In this document: positions 48,033 to 56,243 of the stretch, piece after piece | Layout: every line of letters starts with the position of its first letter | Numbering within the stretch: the first letter of the stretch is position 1 | Origin: Microlunatus elymi | Lineage (GTDB): Bacteria; Actinomycetota; Actinomycetes; Propionibacteriales; Propionibacteriaceae | Length of the DNA stretch: 64,000 nt | Direction of reading: 5' to 3' | Assembly: GCF_007362775.1 (NCBI RefSeq) | Contig: NZ_CP041692.1 | Location: forward strand, 2,728,001-2,792,000 | Notes under the pieces: generated by a model | What the model was told of the DNA's origin: nothing | The model's database searches: none | Seen by the model: only the letters and a program-made list of their open reading frames with translations | Position numbers and translations under genes: made by a program

Positions 48033-48940
48033 TGACCGCCGTCTCCGCCCTGTGGCCGGCCCTCGGCTTCACCGCTGCCGTGCTCGTCTTCATCCTCGGC
48101 CTGCGGCTGGTTCGTTCCCGGCCCGCGGACTATCTGGACGCCGACGACCTGATCCTGCTCCGCGACGAACGGCGTCGCGCCAATCGTCGATCACCCCTGG
48201 ACCTGCTCGCCGACCCGCTGGTTCCGGCCCTTCGCCGGCTGCTCGGACGCCGCGGCGTCGGCTATCTGCGCCGGATGATCGATCAGGCCGGCCGTCCCGA
48301 GGGCGTCACGGTCGATCGGCTGATCCGCCGGGTCGCCTGGTGGATCGTGCTGATGATCCCGGTCGGCATCATGTTCATGATCAACGGTCAGTGGCTGGCG
48401 CTTCCGTTGCTGCCGGTGATCGTCGTAGTGGTGCCGCTGATGGGCATCGCCGGCAGCGCACGCAGACGACGCGAGGCGGTCGACCGCGAGCTGCCCGACT
48501 TCCTCGACATCCTGGCGGTGACCGTGTCGGCCGGCATCGCGTTCCGGGCCGCGTTGCGGCGCGTCACCGACCGGTTCTCCGGACCGATCGCCGAGGAGGT
48601 CGGGCTGACCCTGGACCAGATGAGTCACGGCGCGAGCCTGCGGGTCGCCTTCAGCGGCCTGCAGGAGCGGACCGGTTCGGAGTCGATGCGGACCTTCGTG
48701 ACCGCCTTCCTGCAGGCGGAGGAGCTCGGCGCTCCGCTGATCGACACGCTGAACCAGATCGCGTTGGACATGCGCCGGACGAGTGCCCAGCAAGCCCGGC
48801 GCCGGGCGGCCCAGATCGCGCCGCGGGTCACCCTGGTGACGTCGCTGCTGATGGTGCCGGCCGCCCTGATCCTGCTGGTCGTCGGCATCGTGGTCGGCGC
48901 GGACATCGACTTCGGATCGTTGTTCAAGGCGTTCTCGTGA
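48032..48940 (+). CDS. tadC: TadC-like secretion system F-domain membrane protein
   Basis: A 302-residue T2SSF-family membrane protein paralogous to TadB. Helices lie near 9-25, 105-140 and 270-295. The cytoplasmic F-domain has ELPDFLDILAVTVSAGIAFRAALRRV and FVTAFLQAEELGAPLIDTLNQIA. Together with TadB it forms the inner-membrane platform that engages TadA. It overlaps tadB by one base at its start (TGATG) and the downstream kinase gene by 4 bases (GTGA). Confidence 0.92.
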   Translation: MTAVSALWPALGFTAAVLVFILGLRLVRSRPADYLDADDLILLRDERRRANRRSPLDLLADPLVPALRRLLGRRGVGYLRRMIDQAGRPEGVTVDRLIRRVAWWIVLMIPVGIMFMINGQWLALPLLPVIVVVVPLMGIAGSARRRREAVDRELPDFLDILAVTVSAGIAFRAALRRVTDRFSGPIAEEVGLTLDQMSHGASLRVAFSGLQERTGSESMRTFVTAFLQAEELGAPLIDTLNQIALDMRRTSAQQARRRAAQIAPRVTLVTSLLMVPAALILLVVGIVVGADIDFGSLFKAFS

Positions 48941-50145
48941 CCGTCGCGCTGGAGTCGACCGTGCCCGACCGGATGACCACCGCCGCATCCGCGGTGCTGC
49001 TCGGCGACGCGCACTTCGTCCGGCTGGTGCGCTGGGTCTACACAGCGCGGCTGATCTGCCTGGCGCTGGCCGCGCCGGTCGCCATCCTGCAGGGCTCGGC
49101 CGTCGCGGCGATCAGCCTGCTGACGTTGACCTTCCTGAGCCTGCTCTACAGCCGCGGCCGGCGGCTGATGGAACTGCTGATCAGCCATCCGCTGCTGGCC
49201 TCGCTGGATGTCGCGCTGTCGGTGCTGCTGCTGCTCAGCGTGAGCAGCGCCCAGCCGTGGACGCTGACCGCGGTGTGTACGGCGCTGGCCGCCGGACTGC
49301 TGTTCCCGCGGCACGTGTTGTGGGTGCTGGTCGCCCCGTTGGCGCTGGGCGCGATCTGGGCGCCGGCCCTGATGGCCGCGGACACCGGCTGGGCGGACTG
49401 GCTGGCCGCCGTGGCCGGACTGCCGGCCTTGGTGGTCGGCGTCGCGGTGATCGGTGCCGTGATCAGGCACAGCACGATGGCCAGGATCGAGGCACAGGCG
49501 GAGGTGTCGGAGACGGTCGCGGCGATCGGTGCGGCCGAGGAACGGGCCCGGCTGGCCCGAGACATGCACGACTCGGTCGGCAAGTCGCTGCACGGGATCT
49601 CGCTCACCGCGTACGCGTTGACCCGTGCGGTCGATCAGCAGCCGGCAATGGTACGAGAGCTGGCCGACGGTCTGGCGCACGGCGCCGAGACGGCCGCCGC
49701 GGAGGCGCGCCGGTTGCTGATGGCCCTGCGCAGCGGGCAGTGGGATCGGCCGACCGTCGAGGTGGTCAGCGAACGGTTGCGGGACTGGTCGGCCAGGACA
49801 TCCGTCCCGGCCAGGCTGAACAAGACCGCCGCGGTCGACGCGGCGGCTGAGGTGACGCACCAGCTGGTCGCGGCACTGGAGGAGTGCCTGCACAACATCG
49901 AGAAGCACGCGCAGGCGAGCGAGGTCGACGTGTCCCTGCTGGGCGGCGCCGACACGATCGAGTTGGTGGTCAGCGACGACGGGATCGGATTCGACCCGGC
50001 GGTGCTGGCCGAGCGAGAACGGGCAGGCCATTTCGGTCAACGCGGTCTGCGAGAACGGGCCGAATCAGTGGGCGGGACGGCCACCGTCGTTTCCGCCCCG
50101 GGGGAAGGAACAACGGTCAGATGGACAGCTCTGAGACAGCCGTGA
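48937..50145 (+). CDS. Membrane sensor histidine kinase (NarL-type, HisKA_3)
   Basis: A 402-residue kinase. The N-terminal half has five to six hydrophobic helices (about 40-190). Then come a HisKA_3 dimerisation helix with the phospho-acceptor His in [16 protein letters not shown] and an HATPase_c domain ([50 protein letters not shown]). There is no large extracellular loop, so it probably senses within or near the membrane. Start is GTG 48937 in the tadC stop, and the cognate regulator follows with an overlap of 25 bases. Likely controls pilus expression. Confidence 0.92.
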   Translation: MTVALESTVPDRMTTAASAVLLGDAHFVRLVRWVYTARLICLALAAPVAILQGSAVAAISLLTLTFLSLLYSRGRRLMELLISHPLLASLDVALSVLLLLSVSSAQPWTLTAVCTALAAGLLFPRHVLWVLVAPLALGAIWAPALMAADTGWADWLAAVAGLPALVVGVAVIGAVIRHSTMARIEAQAEVSETVAAIGAAEERARLARDMHDSVGKSLHGISLTAYALTRAVDQQPAMVRELADGLAHGAETAAAEARRLLMALRSGQWDRPTVEVVSERLRDWSARTSVPARLNKTAAVDAAAEVTHQLVAALEECLHNIEKHAQASEVDVSLLGGADTIELVVSDDGIGFDPAVLAERERAGHFGQRGLRERAESVGGTATVVSAPGEGTTVRWTALRQP

Positions 50146-50783
50146 CCCAGCTGGTTAGCGGTACCGGGGTCATCAGCGTGGTCGTCGCCGACGACAACGC
50201 CGTGGTCCGGCTGGGCATTCGCAGTCTGCTGGGTACCGCAGCCGACATCAACGTGGTCGCCGAGGTCGCCGACGGGGTCGCCGCCGCGACGGCGGTCCGC
50301 AACCGGCGTCCGGATGTGCTGCTGCTGGACGTACGGATGCCGCGTCAGGACGGAGTCACCACCGCGACCGAGGTCGCGGAACTGACCAACGTCGTGATGC
50401 TGACCTACTCCGATGCGCCGGAGGTGGTCGGCGGAGCGATCCAGGCCGGGGCCAAGGGTTATCTGGTGCACGGTCACTTCAGTGCCGACGAGTTGATCGG
50501 CGCGGTCCGGATGGCCGCGAGCGGCCACGGCACCTTCTCCGGTCCGGCCCTGGTCGCACTGCGCACACCGGTCACCACGACCTCGCAGCGGGCCGCGCAG
50601 TTCGGCCTGTCGGAGCGCGAGACCGAGGTGATGGATCTGATCGCCGAGGGGGCCAGCAACGCCGAGATCGCGTTGAAGCTGTTCATCTCGGAGAAGACGG
50701 TGAAGAACCACATCAACCGGATCTTCGCCAAGCTCGACGTGACCAGCCGCAGCCGGGCGGTGTCGCTGTGGTTGACACCGTGA
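50121..50783 (+). CDS. LuxR/NarL-family response regulator
   Basis: A 220-residue response regulator. The receiver domain (about 18-140) has acidic ADDN, the phospho-acceptor Asp in [13 protein letters not shown], Thr/Ser switch in MLTYSD and Lys in GAKGYLV. The LuxR-type helix-turn-helix (about 155-215) is [43 protein letters not shown] 50121 lies inside the kinase gene's end, showing tight coupling. The next genes are flp and tadG, making them the nearest potential targets. A palindrome shared by flp and the large pilin-like gene is a candidate site (inference). Confidence 0.93.
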   Translation: MDSSETAVTQLVSGTGVISVVVADDNAVVRLGIRSLLGTAADINVVAEVADGVAAATAVRNRRPDVLLLDVRMPRQDGVTTATEVAELTNVVMLTYSDAPEVVGGAIQAGAKGYLVHGHFSADELIGAVRMAASGHGTFSGPALVALRTPVTTTSQRAAQFGLSERETEVMDLIAEGASNAEIALKLFISEKTVKNHINRIFAKLDVTSRSRAVSLWLTP

Positions 50784-51065
50784 TCATCGGTGCCGGCGAC
50801 CATGATCAACTCGGATCTCACCATGATCAATTCGTGGGACACTCTGATCGACTCAGGGGCCGACGCATGAACGACCCTGCCCTGGAAACCATGATCAACT
50901 CGCGGCCGGGCGCCGACCGGCGGTCGATCGAGATGGGCCCAGCGTTGGGCCCGCGGGCCCATGTCCAAGCCGGCGCAGATCCGTACTGTTCATATTGCTG
51001 GAGCTCGGGGAGAACGGACTCCGGGACATGCGGAGCCTGCGGGCCCAGATCGAGGGAGGACAACC
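50784..51065 (+). promoter_or_regulatory. flp upstream region with GATC cluster and TGGGCCC sites
   Basis: This 282-bp non-coding gap holds three exact CATGATCAA words (50801-50809, 50822-50830, 50890-50898) and one TGATCATC. It also has TGGGCCC at 50934-50940 and the perfect 16-bp palindrome TGGGCCCGCGGGCCCA at 50946-50961. GGGAGGA lies before the flp ATG. It is the likely promoter and control region for the abundant pilin gene. Confidence 0.6.
50946..50961 (+). promoter_or_regulatory. TGGGCCC palindrome upstream of flp
   Basis: A perfect palindrome, TGGGCCCGCGGGCCCA, 105 bp upstream of the flp start. It differs by one base from the site at 38272-38287 upstream of the other pilin-signal gene. 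This is a likely binding site for a dimeric regulator of pilin genes. Confidence 0.5.
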
Positions 51066-51290
51066 ATGAACAAGCTCATCGCCACGTTGTACGCGTGGAC
51101 CTACGTCAACACCAGCAAGCTGCGGGATCGCCGCGAGGCCGGTCAGGGCACCTTGGAGTACGTCGGCATGATCGCAGTGGCCGCGGTGATCGTGGTCGCG
51201 GTGATCGGCGTGCTGAAGGGCGCCGAGTTGGGCACCTGGATCCAGGGCTTCATCACCAACGTGAAGAGCTCGGTCTCCTCCGGCGGCTAA
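51066..51290 (+). CDS. flp: Flp-type pilin subunit
   Basis: A 74-residue type IVb pilin. The prepilin processing motif is G26 followed by QGTLEYV (Glu at +5, Tyr at +6), as in Flp family pilins. A hydrophobic helix follows (MIAVAAVIVVAVIGVLKG) and then a short tail GTWIQGFITNVKSSVSSGG. It is the probable major fibre subunit assembled by TadA/B/C after cleavage by the A24 peptidase. GGGAGGA stands 7 bases before ATG 51066. It is separated from the regulator gene by a long promoter-like region and followed by a terminator-like hairpin, so it can be expressed highly on its own. Confidence 0.93.
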   Translation: MNKLIATLYAWTYVNTSKLRDRREAGQGTLEYVGMIAVAAVIVVAVIGVLKGAELGTWIQGFITNVKSSVSSGG

Positions 51291-51309
51291 GCCATTCGGT
51301 GCGATCACT

Positions 51310-51338
51310 GGGGCTGGATGCGGGACGCGTCCAGCCCC
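51310..51338 (+). terminator. Hairpin after flp
   Basis: GGGGCTGGA (51310-51318) and TCCAGCCCC (51330-51338) form a perfect 9-bp stem with an 11-nt loop, 20 bp after the flp stop. It probably limits read-through into the TadG-like gene and keeps flp mRNA in excess. Confidence 0.7.
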
Positions 51339-51436
51339 GGTTTCGCGTCCCGCGGTCGAAGCGGCAGTCGAGGTGGAACCGGCTTCGGACCGGGCCGGGT
51401 TTCAAGACCTGGTCCAGCTTCAAGGGGAGTAGTCAG

Positions 51437-52132
51437 ATGCGCGATGCGGAGCGGGGATCCGGACCGATCACGGCGATCCTGATCATGGGCTTTCTGGCCC
51501 TCGTGGTGGCCGCCGGACTGGTCGCGGTCGGCACCGTTGCTCGCGGTGAGGGTTCGCAGGCCCAGACGGCGGCCGACGCGGCCGCACTGGCGGGTGCCGG
51601 TCGGGTGCTGGATGACCTGCCCGGTCGGCTGACCGGCGGGGCGTTCACCGGCGATGACGCGTTGCATGACCGGGTGCGCCAGCCCGGCTGCCTGAATCTG
51701 GGACAGGTCGACGCGCAACAGCTCGCCAAGTCCAACGGAGCAACGCTGACCAGCTACTGCTGGGATGCGTTCGACGACGAGGTCCAGGTGAGCGTACGGC
51801 TCAACCACGCCGATCGCGGCCGGCCGGCCACCGCCCGGGCCACCGCCGAGACCGGCTTCAACGCCGACGACTGCAGGATCGACGGCAGCTTCGAGGCGCC
51901 GGAACCGCCGCCGCCCGCAGATGACCAGGACAAGAGCGGGGACAAAGGCAAGGACAAGGGCAAGGACGACGACAAGAAGCCGGACAAGCCGAAACCGGTG
52001 GAGACAACGCTGGATTGTGGCTTCGGACCGGTCACGGTGCGCTACGACCCCGAGACGAAACAATTCTCGTTCACCAACCCGTATCAGCTGGTCGATCAAC
52101 TGCGGAACCTGAAGCCGCGACTGGTCGACTGA
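51437..52132 (+). CDS. TadG-like (Tad-domain) secreted pilus-associated protein
   Basis: A 231-residue protein: short basic start (MRDAERGSGP), one N-terminal membrane helix (ITAILIMGFLALVVAAGLVAVG) and the Tad/TadG-type motif SQAQTAADAAALAGAGRVLDD just after it. An extracellular domain with four cysteines follows, then a long charged Lys/Asp linker (DKSGDKGKDKGKDDDKKPDK) and a small C-terminal beta segment. In actinobacteria such helicase/secretion-neighbourhood TadE/G-like proteins accompany Flp pili. AGGGGAG precedes ATG 51437. Confidence 0.82.
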   Translation: MRDAERGSGPITAILIMGFLALVVAAGLVAVGTVARGEGSQAQTAADAAALAGAGRVLDDLPGRLTGGAFTGDDALHDRVRQPGCLNLGQVDAQQLAKSNGATLTSYCWDAFDDEVQVSVRLNHADRGRPATARATAETGFNADDCRIDGSFEAPEPPPPADDQDKSGDKGKDKGKDDDKKPDKPKPVETTLDCGFGPVTVRYDPETKQFSFTNPYQLVDQLRNLKPRLVD

Positions 52133-52149
52133 CCGGATCCCGTCGTCCG

Positions 52150-52539
52150 TCAGTCCCGCCGGGGGCGACGCCAGGGCGGGTAACGCAGGAAGTCCGGCAG
52201 CACCCGGCTCAGCGGAACGCTGAGCAGGGGACCGAGCAGCCACGGCAGTCCGGTCAGCAGGGCCGACACAGCGTGCGTGTTCATGATCACGATCAGCACG
52301 GTGGCCAACCCGATCACGATCGGCAGCGCACCCCCCCAGACCAACGTCGCCGGAAGCGTACGATCGTCGCGATCGGTTGCCAGCAAGCAGATCGCGGTGG
52401 TGTAGACGCTGAGCACCGCGGCGGCGATGCCGAACTGGGCCGACGCCGCCGAGCCGCCGGCCAGCGCACGATCGAGCCCGGCGCCGGCGATGATCACGCC
52501 CAGCAAACCGACGACGAACGGCCAGCAGCGTTTGATCAT
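52150..52539 (-). CDS. Hypothetical four-helix membrane protein
   Basis: A 129-residue membrane protein with about four helices (FVVGLLGVIIAGAGL, FGIAAAVLSVYTTAICLL, LPIVIGLATVLIVIM, LLTGLPWLLGPLLSVP) and an Arg-rich C-terminus. Not recognised as a family. Its ATG (52539) overlaps the stop of the next gene upstream by 4 bases (ATGA), so it is the last of three coupled minus-strand genes converging on the tad operon. Role unknown. Confidence 0.7.
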   Translation of the reverse strand: MIKRCWPFVVGLLGVIIAGAGLDRALAGGSAASAQFGIAAAVLSVYTTAICLLATDRDDRTLPATLVWGGALPIVIGLATVLIVIMNTHAVSALLTGLPWLLGPLLSVPLSRVLPDFLRYPPWRRPRRD

Positions 52540-53060
52540 GAAACCCAGCGTGCCGAGTCGAGAAGTTGATCAACCCGGCCCGCGGTCAGCACCGCGCTCG
52601 AGCCGGCGATCAACAGGATGCCGCTGTGATCGGGACCGGACGTGAACAGGGCGGTGCCGGAGTAGCTGACGCCTCGGGTCGGCGTGTAGCTGAACGATTG
52701 CCGCAGCTGATCCCCGTTGTCCTCGGACACGGTCCGTCGATCGTCCAGCCGCAGATCCGGCAACCGGCCGGCTGCCGCCGGGGCGATCAGGAGATTGAGC
52801 AGCTCGTCCGGCGCGGCCGGGGTGAGGTCACCGCGGGCCAGCACGATCACCGCGGGTGCCGGTGAGCCGGGCCGCTCTCCCTGCCATTGCCAGCCGTCAG
52901 CCGGCGGCACCGACTGAACGCCGTCGGGGGGAGTGAAGCTCAGCCGGCCGGCTCGTACGGTGTCGGCCTGCGCCCGCGCGGAGGACGCCAGCAGTGCGCC
53001 GGCGGAGATGACACCGGCGGCGGCCAGCAGGGCTCGACGGGGCAGGGTTCGGTCCGTCAC
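52536..53060 (-). CDS. Hypothetical secreted protein
   Basis: A 174-residue protein with a Tat/Sec-like signal (TLPRRALLAAAGVISAGALLASSARAQA, cleavage near residue 30). The mature domain of about 140 residues (AGRLSFTPPDGVQSVPPADGW, APAVIVLARGDLTPAAPDELL, SFSYTPTRGVSYSGTALF, GILLIAGSSAVLTAGRVDQLL) is beta-rich and loosely reminiscent of small lipoprotein/LpqN-like folds. I chose GTG 53060 because GTGA overlaps the upstream gene's stop. It belongs to a three-gene coupled unit beside the tad genes. Function unknown. Confidence 0.7.
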   Translation of the reverse strand: MTDRTLPRRALLAAAGVISAGALLASSARAQADTVRAGRLSFTPPDGVQSVPPADGWQWQGERPGSPAPAVIVLARGDLTPAAPDELLNLLIAPAAAGRLPDLRLDDRRTVSEDNGDQLRQSFSYTPTRGVSYSGTALFTSGPDHSGILLIAGSSAVLTAGRVDQLLDSARWVS

Positions 53061-54304
53061 GACGCCACGCAATGCCGGTCGGTGGTGGCCTGGCGCCGGG
53101 ATCCGTCGGGCTGCGCCGGCACGACGATGACGGCGCGCAACCGGTCCGACTGCTCGGCCCGGCGCAGCGACGTCAGCTGCTGCTGTCCTCGGTCGGCGAG
53201 GGTGGCTGCCGTCTCCCCGGTGTAGGTCAGCGTGGTCACCGAGGCTGCCCGGCTCAGCCAGGACGCCAGTTGATCATCGGCCGAGGCGGTGGCCGTACCG
53301 AGCAACACCGGCAGGTCGACGCCGAAGCCGGTCGGGCTGTTCAGCCACGCCTCGGCCAGCGCTCGTTCGCTCTCGGTGTTCACCGGGACAGTGACGTAGC
53401 TGATCGAGGCGCCCTGAAAAGCCTGTCCCGGCAGGGTTTCGGGAGCCTGGGTGCTGCTGAAGGCGAACAGGATCTGGGTCAGCCGGCCGGTCACATCCCG
53501 AGTCGAGCGCAGCGTGCCGGTGATCGGCTCGCCGCTGAGTTCGCCGGTCAGCCGGGCCACCAGTGAGGTTTGTTCCAAGATTCGATTGTGGGCGATCACG
53601 GCCGGGCTGGACGGATCGATCCGGAGCCGGTTTTCGTCGCCGGTCGATGTGGGTGCCGGGTCCGAGCCGGGCAGCGCCGAACGGTCCAGGGCCACGCTGG
53701 AGTAGCTGATGGTCGGATCGGGGATCGGGTGCGAGCCGTTGTCGCCCACGGCCGCGAACAACGCCAGCGCCGAGCTGCGCTGGGCATGCAGTCGGTGCTG
53801 TTCGCCGATCGCCGCCAGCACGCTGTCGGCTCCCTGACCGCCGGGCTGCCACCACTCGACGTGACGCGGGATGGCGACACCGGGGAGGAGTTGCCGGGTG
53901 CCGCGCTGCTCACCGTCCAGGATCGCCGGCGGGGGTCCGTCGGATGTCCCGAGGTCGAGCGTGATGTCGCCGGATCTCGAACGCAGCATCCGCGCAGTCA
54001 GGCCGTCCGGCAACGTCGCGGTCGTGGCCGACACCTCCGGCAGTACCTGATCAAGCCGGGCCAGGTCGAGGCATCGGGGGCTGCCCAGCGGGGTCGCCGC
54101 CGCGGTCCACGCCTGCTGCCCGCAGGCACCCAGGCCCAGCGAAGCGATCCGGCAGACTGTACGCCGTACCGTCGATTGGGTCGATCCGGGAAGAACACTC
54201 ATCAGCCCCGCCGCCGTGGCAACGGCCAGCACACCGATGATGATGCGATCAACGACCTTCTGCCGGCGATAGACCCGTTCCACGGATCGTCTCCGACCGT
54301 GCAC
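53057..54304 (-). CDS. Hypothetical membrane-anchored protein
   Basis: A 415-residue protein with a single N-terminal membrane helix (RIIIGVLAVATAAGLMSVLPG, about 16-36) after a basic start, then a large extracytoplasmic region with several cysteines near the N-terminus (VCRIASLGLGACGQQ, RCLDLARL). Repeated SS/Thr-rich beta segments continue to the end. No family recognised. GTG 54304 is chosen because GGGAGG lies 6 bases upstream. It is the first gene of the coupled three-gene unit (415, 174 and 129 residues) and is divergent from the DUF192 gene. Possibly an envelope component linked to pilus assembly. Confidence 0.7.
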   Translation of the reverse strand: MHGRRRSVERVYRRQKVVDRIIIGVLAVATAAGLMSVLPGSTQSTVRRTVCRIASLGLGACGQQAWTAAATPLGSPRCLDLARLDQVLPEVSATTATLPDGLTARMLRSRSGDITLDLGTSDGPPPAILDGEQRGTRQLLPGVAIPRHVEWWQPGGQGADSVLAAIGEQHRLHAQRSSALALFAAVGDNGSHPIPDPTISYSSVALDRSALPGSDPAPTSTGDENRLRIDPSSPAVIAHNRILEQTSLVARLTGELSGEPITGTLRSTRDVTGRLTQILFAFSSTQAPETLPGQAFQGASISYVTVPVNTESERALAEAWLNSPTGFGVDLPVLLGTATASADDQLASWLSRAASVTTLTYTGETAATLADRGQQQLTSLRRAEQSDRLRAVIVVPAQPDGSRRQATTDRHCVAS

Positions 54305-54413
54305 CAACACCCTCCCAAGGTCGTGACGTCTGCGGCTACATGGTAGTGGAGCCGAGGGTCTCGACAGACTTCGAAGACTCCGGGACGGACTGCTGTGATG
54401 GCAGAATGCGGCG

Positions 54414-54773
54414 GTGCAGCAGAGAATCTTCGGGCCCGGTCCGCGACGTCTGATCCGCGACGGTGTCGACGTGGCCGCGTTGGCGGTGGCCGACACCTCG
54501 GCCACCAGGCGGCGCGGGCTGCTCGGTAGCGACGGCGTGCAGGGCGCGCTGTGGATCACTCGCTGTCCCTCGGTGCACATGATCGGCATGCGGTACCCGA
54601 TCGACGTCGCGGTGGTCGACCGGGACGGCGTTGTGCTGCTGGTGAAGACGATCAAGCCGTGGACCGGCGGAACTCGCTTTCGGTTGCGGGCCAGCGCCAC
54701 CGTCGAGGCAGCAGCCGGTGCGATGAGCCAGTGGGGGATCGGGCCGGGGAGCGTGCTGGCCATCGGCGGGTAG
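54414..54773 (+). CDS. DUF192 family protein
   Basis: A 119-residue DUF192 protein: ADTSATRRRGLLGSDGVQGALWI, CPSVHMIGMRYPIDVAVVDRDG, TGGTRFRLRASATVEAAAGAMSQWGI. DUF192 proteins are small beta-barrels, often secreted and often encoded beside Tad pilus genes; their activity is unknown. No signal peptide is evident here. Start is GTG 54414. It closes the Tad region. Confidence 0.87.
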   Translation: MQQRIFGPGPRRLIRDGVDVAALAVADTSATRRRGLLGSDGVQGALWITRCPSVHMIGMRYPIDVAVVDRDGVVLLVKTIKPWTGGTRFRLRASATVEAAAGAMSQWGIGPGSVLAIGG

Positions 54774-54863
54774 TCCCGCCGCCGGGAACCTCACGAGCCG
54801 GTGACCCGCTGAATCGGCGATCCTGAGCCGTCGCTGAGCGCGTTTCGGGCAGCGCTGCCGAGG

Positions 54864-54887
54864 GTAGGAAGTCGATAGTCCTACTAT
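54864..54887 (+). promoter_or_regulatory. Promoter/operator-like site before the MFS gene
   Basis: TACTAT at about 54882-54887 could be a -10 box and is overlapped by an inverted repeat GTAGGA (54864-54869) / TCCTAC (54879-54884). Such an overlap would let a regulator occlude the polymerase. No regulator gene is adjacent. Confidence 0.3.
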
Positions 54888-54928
54888 GCGGTGACCGTCA
54901 ATGCTGCCGAGTTAGAGGCGTACTGGAG

Positions 54929-56194
54929 ATGACATCGGAATCAGCTGAGAACACCAACCAGCGTTGGACATCCGCCCAACGCAGCACGCTCTTCGCGGGC
55001 GTCGCGAGCTGGACGCTGGACGCGTTCGACTACTTCATCCTGGTCTTCGTCCTGACCTCGGTCGCGACCGCATTTCACACCACCGTGGTGACAGCCTCAC
55101 TGGCGATCACGCTGACACTGGCGTTGCGGCCGGTCGGTGCGTTGATCTTCGGGGCGATCGCCGAACGGATCGGCCGCAAGCCGGTGCTGATGGCCAACAT
55201 CGTGATCTTCGCGGTGATCGAGTTGCTCACCGCGCTGGCGCCGAACCTGACCACGTTCATCACCCTGCGGGTGATCTACGGCGTGGCCATGGGCGGCATC
55301 TGGGGCGTCGCGTCGGCGCTGACCATGGAGACGATTCCGCAGCATTCTCGGGGCCGGGTCTCGGGACTGTTCCAGGCCGGCTATCCGCTCGGCTATCTGA
55401 TCGCCTCGATCATCTACGGGCTGCTGTTCGTACACATCGGTTGGCGCGGCATGTTCGCCATCGGTGTGGTTCCGATCCTGCTGGCCGTCTTCATCGGCTT
55501 CCGAGTCAAGGAATCGCCGGTCTGGCTGGCCGCCCGGGGAGGCAAGGATCAGCCGAAGCAGGCCATGTTCTGGCCGGCGGTACGCAAGCACTGGCCGACG
55601 ATGATCTACGCGATCATCCTGATGGCTGCGTTCAACTACTTCAGCCACGGCACCCAGGACATGTATCCGACCTTCCTGAAGGAACAGCACGGCTTCACGC
55701 CGGGCACCGTCAGCATCATCGCCATCTGCTACAACATCGCCGCGATCATCGGCGGCATCGTCGCCGGCACGCTGTCCCAGCGCTACGGCCGGAAGAAGAT
55801 CATCATGATCTTCGCGCTGCTGGCGTTGCCGTGCATCCCGCTGTGGGCGTTCGCCACCGGCGTCTGGGCGCTGGGCGTCGGTGCGTTCCTCATCCAGTTC
55901 ATGGTGCAGGGCGCCTGGGGCGTCATCCCGGCCTATCTGAACGAGCTGATGCCGGAGGGCACCCGCGCCATCCTGCCGGGATTCGTCTACCAGGTAGGCA
56001 ATGTGATCGCCTCGCCGAACGCGACCCTGCAGGCCAGCATCGCCCAGGCCACCGGCGGCAACTACGGGTTGGCGATGGCCATCGTGGCCGGAACGGTGGC
56101 GATCGTGATCGCGATCATGATCTTCTTCGGCAAGGAGACCAGGGACACACACTTCCTGGCGAGCGCCGATGCTACGGCGCGGGGGACCGCTTGA
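54929..56194 (+). CDS. MFS transporter, sialate:H+ symporter (SHS)-like carboxylate permease
   Basis: A 421-residue twelve-helix MFS transporter. The loop 2-3 motif GAIAERIGRKPVLM and the repeat SQRYGRKKIIM are typical. FNYFSHGTQDMYPTFL in helix 7 is the hallmark of the SHS family, which includes sialic-acid NanT and the yeast lactate/pyruvate carrier Jen1. It most likely takes up a monocarboxylate such as lactate, or sialic acid. The genomic link to the sialidase-like gene 29 kb away is weak. Start is ATG 54929 with AGAGG upstream. Confidence 0.88.
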   Translation: MTSESAENTNQRWTSAQRSTLFAGVASWTLDAFDYFILVFVLTSVATAFHTTVVTASLAITLTLALRPVGALIFGAIAERIGRKPVLMANIVIFAVIELLTALAPNLTTFITLRVIYGVAMGGIWGVASALTMETIPQHSRGRVSGLFQAGYPLGYLIASIIYGLLFVHIGWRGMFAIGVVPILLAVFIGFRVKESPVWLAARGGKDQPKQAMFWPAVRKHWPTMIYAIILMAAFNYFSHGTQDMYPTFLKEQHGFTPGTVSIIAICYNIAAIIGGIVAGTLSQRYGRKKIIMIFALLALPCIPLWAFATGVWALGVGAFLIQFMVQGAWGVIPAYLNELMPEGTRAILPGFVYQVGNVIASPNATLQASIAQATGGNYGLAMAIVAGTVAIVIAIMIFFGKETRDTHFLASADATARGTA

Positions 56195-56243
56195 CCTGCG
56201 TACGACATCCTTCGGCTGACGTCGCTCGTCTAGAGTCGCTGAC

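Noticed and set aside
50768-51436. Upstream extension of the TadG-like reading frame through the flp region
   Set aside because: It would overlap the well-supported flp gene, and AGGGGAG before ATG 51437 gives a clear start with a proper membrane helix.
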